From assembly GCF_048751585.1 (NCBI RefSeq), contig NZ_JAZHOB010000001.1, positions 558,001 through 622,000 on the forward strand: a stretch of 64,000 bases of DNA, written 5' to 3'. The position numbers and the translations under genes were made by a program. Source of the stretch: G025836975 sp048751585 (GTDB lineage: Bacteria > Pseudomonadota > Gammaproteobacteria > Burkholderiales > Burkholderiaceae_B). Positions 60,754 through 64,000 of this stretch are shown piece by piece. A model generated the notes under the pieces. That model did not search any database, was not told the origin of the DNA, and was given only the letters and a program-made list of their open reading frames with translations. Within the stretch, counting starts at the first letter, position 1; each line of letters opens with the position of its first letter.

Positions 60754-61416
60754 ATGACACGAGTTCGCGTTGAGGGCTTCACCATTTCGCTCGATGGATA
60801 CGGGGCGGGTCCTAATCAAGACATCGACAATCCACTTGGCGTCGGCGGAACAGAGCTGCACCAATGGCTGCTTCCAACACGCACGTTCCAGTGGGCCTTG
60901 TTCGGCAACGATGGCGGTACGGTCGGGATTGACGACGACTTCGCCGCCCGCGGCTTTCGGGATGTTGGCGCCTGGATTCTCGGCAGGAATATGTTCGGCC
61001 CCATTCGCGGGGACTGGCCGGACACCAACTGGAAAGGCTGGTGGGGAGACAATCCACCATACCACGTTCCAGCCTTTATCTTGACCCACCATGCCCGGCC
61101 GTCCATCGAGATGGAAGGCGGCACGACGTTCCATTTCATAACAGGCGGCATTCATGAAGCGCTGGACCGCGCACGCGAGGCCGCGGCCGGAATGGACGTG
61201 CGGATCGGCGGTGGGCCGGACACAATACGGCAATATCTTCGCGAGGGCCTCATAGATGAACTGCACATTGCTATCGCGCCGGTCCTGCTCGGCCGGGGGG
61301 AATCGCTGTACGAAGGGATCGACCTGCGGGCTCTGGGATACGAATGCGTTGAATTCGTAGCGTCGGAGAAGGCCACCCATGTCGTCCTCCGGCGCCAAGG
61401 ACACAGCGGCGCCTGA
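60754..61416 (+). CDS. Dihydrofolate-reductase-fold protein (RibD C-terminal family)
   Basis: A 220-residue protein of the RibD C-terminal/DHFR-like fold. It opens VRVEGFTISLDGYGAGPNQD, the standard N-terminus of this stand-alone family, and ends with IGGGPDTIRQYLREGLIDELHIAIAPVLLGRG-like sequence, which forms the NADPH-binding end. It is not related to FolA in detail and its substrate is unknown. GGAGG lies before the ATG. It follows the SDR-like gene by 63 bases, likely in the same transcription unit. Confidence 0.88.
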   Translation: MTRVRVEGFTISLDGYGAGPNQDIDNPLGVGGTELHQWLLPTRTFQWALFGNDGGTVGIDDDFAARGFRDVGAWILGRNMFGPIRGDWPDTNWKGWWGDNPPYHVPAFILTHHARPSIEMEGGTTFHFITGGIHEALDRAREAAAGMDVRIGGGPDTIRQYLREGLIDELHIAIAPVLLGRGESLYEGIDLRALGYECVEFVASEKATHVVLRRQGHSGA

Positions 61417-61447
61417 CGATGGGCGACCCGCCGAACACCCGGCCACA

Positions 61448-62254
61448 TCAGAGTGCCGAATGGTCCTTTATTGCATCCTCCAGTGCCGGCTTTAGTCCAA
61501 GAAAGCGCTCGTCGATGGCTGCGGGGTTGTCGCGGTTCAGGGCGATCATTTGCGCACGGGTATCTCCGCCACGGATGACCTCGAAGGCTTCGGACTCGAT
61601 TCCCGCGACGATGGCGTCGGCCACGGCAGAGGCCGGCTCGCGCGAGAAGCCAAGCTCGGGACCTGCCCGGTTGGATTTCATCATCGGTGTGTCTGTGCCG
61701 CCCGGATAGACGGTCAGGACGTGTATGCCTTCGCCTTTCAGTTCGCGCCGCATCGATTCGCCAAAACGGGCAAGGCCGGCTTTCACGGCGGCGTAGGTTG
61801 CGTAGAACGGCGCGCCGATCAAGGCAATGCCGGAAGACACATTCACCACCATTGCTCCGCCGCTGGCACGCAGCGCCGGCAAGGCGGTACGCGTCAGCAT
61901 GATCGGCCCCACGAGATTGACATCTATCATGGCCTGGAGCTCGGCTTCCGCGGTGTTCTCCAGCCTTCCCGCCCTGACGCCACCCGCGTTGTTGACAAGG
62001 ATATCAAGTCCGCCAAGCGCATCCAAAGTCTCTTTGATCGTGGCCGCGCGCCCCTCTGCCGTCGACACATCGGCGGCGATACCGCGAACGACGGAGCCGC
62101 CAGACTGAAGCGCCTGGACTGCTGTTGCGACAGCATTAGGGCGACGGCCGCTGATAGCGACTTTTGCACCTTTGGCCAGCAAGGCTTGGGCCAGAGCGAA
62201 ACCAATGCCGCTTGCGCCACCGGTGATCAGGATGCGTGCACCGTTGATATTCAT
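61448..62254 (-). CDS. Short-chain dehydrogenase/reductase
   Basis: A 268-residue classical SDR. The cofactor motif ITGGASGIGFALAQ (10-23), NNAGGVRAGR, the catalytic serine region MVVNVSSGIA and YATYAAVKAGLARF with the Tyr/Lys pair are all present. It resembles DltE-like oxidoreductases. GGGAGG stands before the ATG at 62254, and the start overlaps the stop of the YghU-like gene by four bases, giving a coupled operon. The substrate is not known. Confidence 0.9.
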   Translation of the reverse strand: MNINGARILITGGASGIGFALAQALLAKGAKVAISGRRPNAVATAVQALQSGGSVVRGIAADVSTAEGRAATIKETLDALGGLDILVNNAGGVRAGRLENTAEAELQAMIDVNLVGPIMLTRTALPALRASGGAMVVNVSSGIALIGAPFYATYAAVKAGLARFGESMRRELKGEGIHVLTVYPGGTDTPMMKSNRAGPELGFSREPASAVADAIVAGIESEAFEVIRGGDTRAQMIALNRDNPAAIDERFLGLKPALEDAIKDHSAL

Positions 62255-63126
62255 GACTGCCCTCCCAGCTTGTCCTGGGTTTTCGTATTGAAGTCGTCGG
62301 CATCGTGGCGCTCGTGCAACTGAGACGACGGCTCCCCCGATACGCGGTTGACCTTGCGTCCCCGATTTACGGCGGGCCTTGCCAGTATCGCGTCGGCCCA
62401 ACGCTGTACGTGCGTGTATTCGTGCACCGATAGAAATTCGGCTGCGCCGTATTGCCAGCCCTTGGCCAAGCCCCCATACCAGGGGAACACAGCGATGTCG
62501 GCAATGGTGTAGTCGCTGCCGCCCAGGTATTCGCTTTCGGCCAGGCGGCGATCCAGCACATCGAGCTGACGCTTGACCTCCATGGCATAGCGGTCGATGG
62601 CATACTCGATCTTGACGGGTGCGTAAGCATAGAAGTGGCCGAAGCCGCCGCCCAGATATGGCGCGCTACCCATCTGCCAGAATAGCCATGACAGGCACTC
62701 CGCGCGTTCGGGCTGGGTCGTCGGCAACAGGGCGCCGAATTTTTCAGCCAAATAGACCAGAATCGCGCCGGACTCGAATACCCGTACAGGCGCTGCGCCC
62801 GAACGGTCCATCAAGGCGGGAATCTTGGAATTCGGGTTGACTTCAACAAAGCCGCTGCCGAACTGATCGCCCTCGCCGATGCGGATCAACCAGGCGTCGT
62901 ATTCCGCCCCGGTGTGCCCAAGGGCCAGCAGCTCTTCCAGCATGATCGTGACCTTCTGGCCATTCGGCGTGGCCAGGGAATAGAGTTGCAGTGGATGCCG
63001 TCCAACGGGCAATTCCTTTTCGTGTGTCGGCCCGGCCACTGGGCGGTTGACGCTTGCGAAGGCGCCGCCGTTGGGTTTGTTCCAGGTCCAGACGGCTGGC
63101 GGTGTGTAATCGGTAACATTCGTCAT
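62251..63126 (-). CDS. yghU: YghU-type glutathione S-transferase / GSH-dependent disulfide-bond oxidoreductase
   Basis: A 291-residue protein with the size and opening of YghU: residues 10-32 include PPAVWTWNKPNGGAFASVNRP-like sequence, then the thioredoxin-fold GST N-domain (HPLQLYSLATPNGQKVTIMLEEL). The helical C-domain includes WLFWQMGSAPYLGGGFGHF. YghU enzymes reduce disulfides and organic peroxides with two glutathiones. GGAG lies eight bases before the ATG. It overlaps the SDR gene by four bases and follows a second GST gene. Confidence 0.92.
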   Translation of the reverse strand: MTNVTDYTPPAVWTWNKPNGGAFASVNRPVAGPTHEKELPVGRHPLQLYSLATPNGQKVTIMLEELLALGHTGAEYDAWLIRIGEGDQFGSGFVEVNPNSKIPALMDRSGAAPVRVFESGAILVYLAEKFGALLPTTQPERAECLSWLFWQMGSAPYLGGGFGHFYAYAPVKIEYAIDRYAMEVKRQLDVLDRRLAESEYLGGSDYTIADIAVFPWYGGLAKGWQYGAAEFLSVHEYTHVQRWADAILARPAVNRGRKVNRVSGEPSSQLHERHDADDFNTKTQDKLGGQS

Positions 63127-63157
63127 GCTTTCATCTCCATGGATGCGTGTGTCTGCT

Positions 63158-63862
63158 TCAGGCGGCGGAAGGATAGTTGGACGGGTACAGGGACCGTCTT
63201 GTTTCTTCATCGTTGGCCCGCTTGAAAGCATGGTCCTTACCCACCTCGCGCGCGCGGGCAGCTGCTGGTCGCGCATCGACATTCAGAAAAAGTCGCCTGA
63301 GGTTGGGGAACGGTTCAAGGGGATCATCCGCCCCCTTCCGCACGCGCGCCGCGCGATCCAGCCATCCCCATGCCGACATATCGGCAATCGTATAGGTATC
63401 GCCGGCGATGAACTCACGCCCTTCCAGGTGATCGTTCAGCACTTGATAGTGGCGCTCGGCCTCGCGCCGGTAACGCGTGACGGCGTAATCCAGGCCCTCG
63501 GGCGCGGCGAACTGGAAGTGCACGGCCTGGCCGGAGAACGGCCCCAGGCCGGAAGCAATGAACAGCAACCAGGAAAGCAGTTCCGGCCGGTCTGTCGGCG
63601 CCCCCAGGAAGCCGCCCGTTTTTTCGGCAAGATAGATCAGGATCGCGGTGGAGTCGAACACACGCGCTTCGCGGCCGCCCGGCCCGTCCGGATCGACGAT
63701 CGCCGGCACCTTCCCATTGGGATTGATCCTCCGAAAAGCCGGCGTATGTTGCTCCCCCTTGCTTGTGTCGACGGGGATCAATTCGTAAGGCAGGCCGGAC
63801 TCTTCCAGAAAGAGCGCAATCTTTGCCGGATTGGGCGTAGGGTGAAAATAGAAATGGATCAT
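63158..63862 (-). CDS. Glutathione S-transferase family protein
   Basis: A 234-residue GST with the N-domain MIHFYFHPTPNPAKIALFLEESGLPY and the glutathione-binding GKVPAIVDPD and ARVFDSTAILIYLAEK. The C-domain holds ITRYRREAE-type helix, FIAGDTYTIADMSAWGW and the conserved N-capping box. It resembles the YfcG/Nu class of disulfide reductases. AAGGA precedes the ATG at 63862. It is the first gene of a GST-YghU-SDR operon that may deal with electrophiles or oxidised thiols. Confidence 0.9.
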   Translation of the reverse strand: MIHFYFHPTPNPAKIALFLEESGLPYELIPVDTSKGEQHTPAFRRINPNGKVPAIVDPDGPGGREARVFDSTAILIYLAEKTGGFLGAPTDRPELLSWLLFIASGLGPFSGQAVHFQFAAPEGLDYAVTRYRREAERHYQVLNDHLEGREFIAGDTYTIADMSAWGWLDRAARVRKGADDPLEPFPNLRRLFLNVDARPAAARAREVGKDHAFKRANDEETRRSLYPSNYPSAA

Positions 63863-64000
63863 GCATATATCCTTTATCTGTGACGAAGGCGGCCGGTTGG
63901 CGGAATTCATCGACGGCGAAAAGCAACACCCTGGATGTAAAACCAAGTTCGAGATTTATTTTAGTTCATGTGTTCTATAATGACATACAACGCTGAAAAA
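63863..64000. promoter_or_regulatory. Right-edge upstream region of the GST operon
   Basis: These 138 bases upstream of the GST start probably contain the operon promoter. A consensus TATAAT appears on the plus strand at 63976-63981 with a weak -35, and an ATG at 63980 starts an open frame that runs off the window after seven codons; without a ribosome site it is not called a gene. Confidence 0.3.

Noticed and set aside
63980..64000. Gene start at the right edge (ATG at 63980)
   Set aside because: Seven codons only, no Shine-Dalgarno sequence, and the ATG overlaps a TATAAT-like element.

Overview
The window reads as a high-GC chromosomal segment from a betaproteobacterium of the Burkholderiales, most likely family Alcaligenaceae (Bordetella, Achromobacter or Pusillimonas relatives). 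The reasons are four solute-binding genes of the Bug/TctC type, the housekeeping order ychF-CPBP-pth-rplY-prs-tRNA-Gln-ispE-lolB-TPR, and the homogentisate cluster. The genus cannot be fixed from the sequence alone. Genes are densely packed; no insertion sequence, prophage, CRISPR array or rRNA was seen.

Layout. 1-8465: small-molecule catabolism, with two Bug proteins, an argininosuccinate-lyase-like enzyme, YnfA, and a hydroxyacid oxidase / crotonase / CoA-transferase operon followed by a LysR regulator. 8660-17428: a TctABC uptake operon beside an operon of amidohydrolase, semialdehyde dehydrogenase, iron alcohol dehydrogenase and Ldh-family dehydrogenase, with a divergent GntR regulator. 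17468-26203: housekeeping genes for translation, PRPP, isoprenoids, lipoproteins and DNA repair. 26283-31861: homogentisate degradation (MBL protein, flavin hydroxylase plus small partner, hmgA, fahA). 31879-38405: a PAP2-methyltransferase fusion, a two-component system, an FAD dehydrogenase and phosphomannomutase. 38441-49883: a surface-polysaccharide operon with UDP-GalNAcA synthesis, an amidotransferase, three glycosyltransferase genes (one a tandem fusion), a MurJ-like flippase and a WecA-like initiating transferase. 50023-50218: a small RNA gene. 50365-55236: coq7 and an unusual cbb3 oxidase operon. 55485-58644: OsmC, thyA, folA and an omega-aminotransferase. 58645-64000: a long imperfect inverted repeat, then a LysR regulator, reductases and glutathione transferases.

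How the genes work together. The two catabolic regions pair Bug-type capture proteins, or a complete TctABC transporter, with oxidoreductases and CoA enzymes, suggesting import and oxidation of small carboxylates of unknown identity. The sugar cluster matches the logic of the Pseudomonas aeruginosa O6 locus (WbpP, WbpO, WbpS, WbpL types), pointing to an oligosaccharide with amidated galactosaminuronic acid.

The strongest non-coding signals are a promoter-plus-terminator small RNA whose predicted loop presents two anti-Shine-Dalgarno CCUCC motifs, a twice-repeated dyad operator at 4029-4123, a 24-base perfect palindrome at 2439-2462, an operator-like motif shared by two promoters of the TctABC region, and a roughly 200-base imperfect inverted repeat at 58745-58945.
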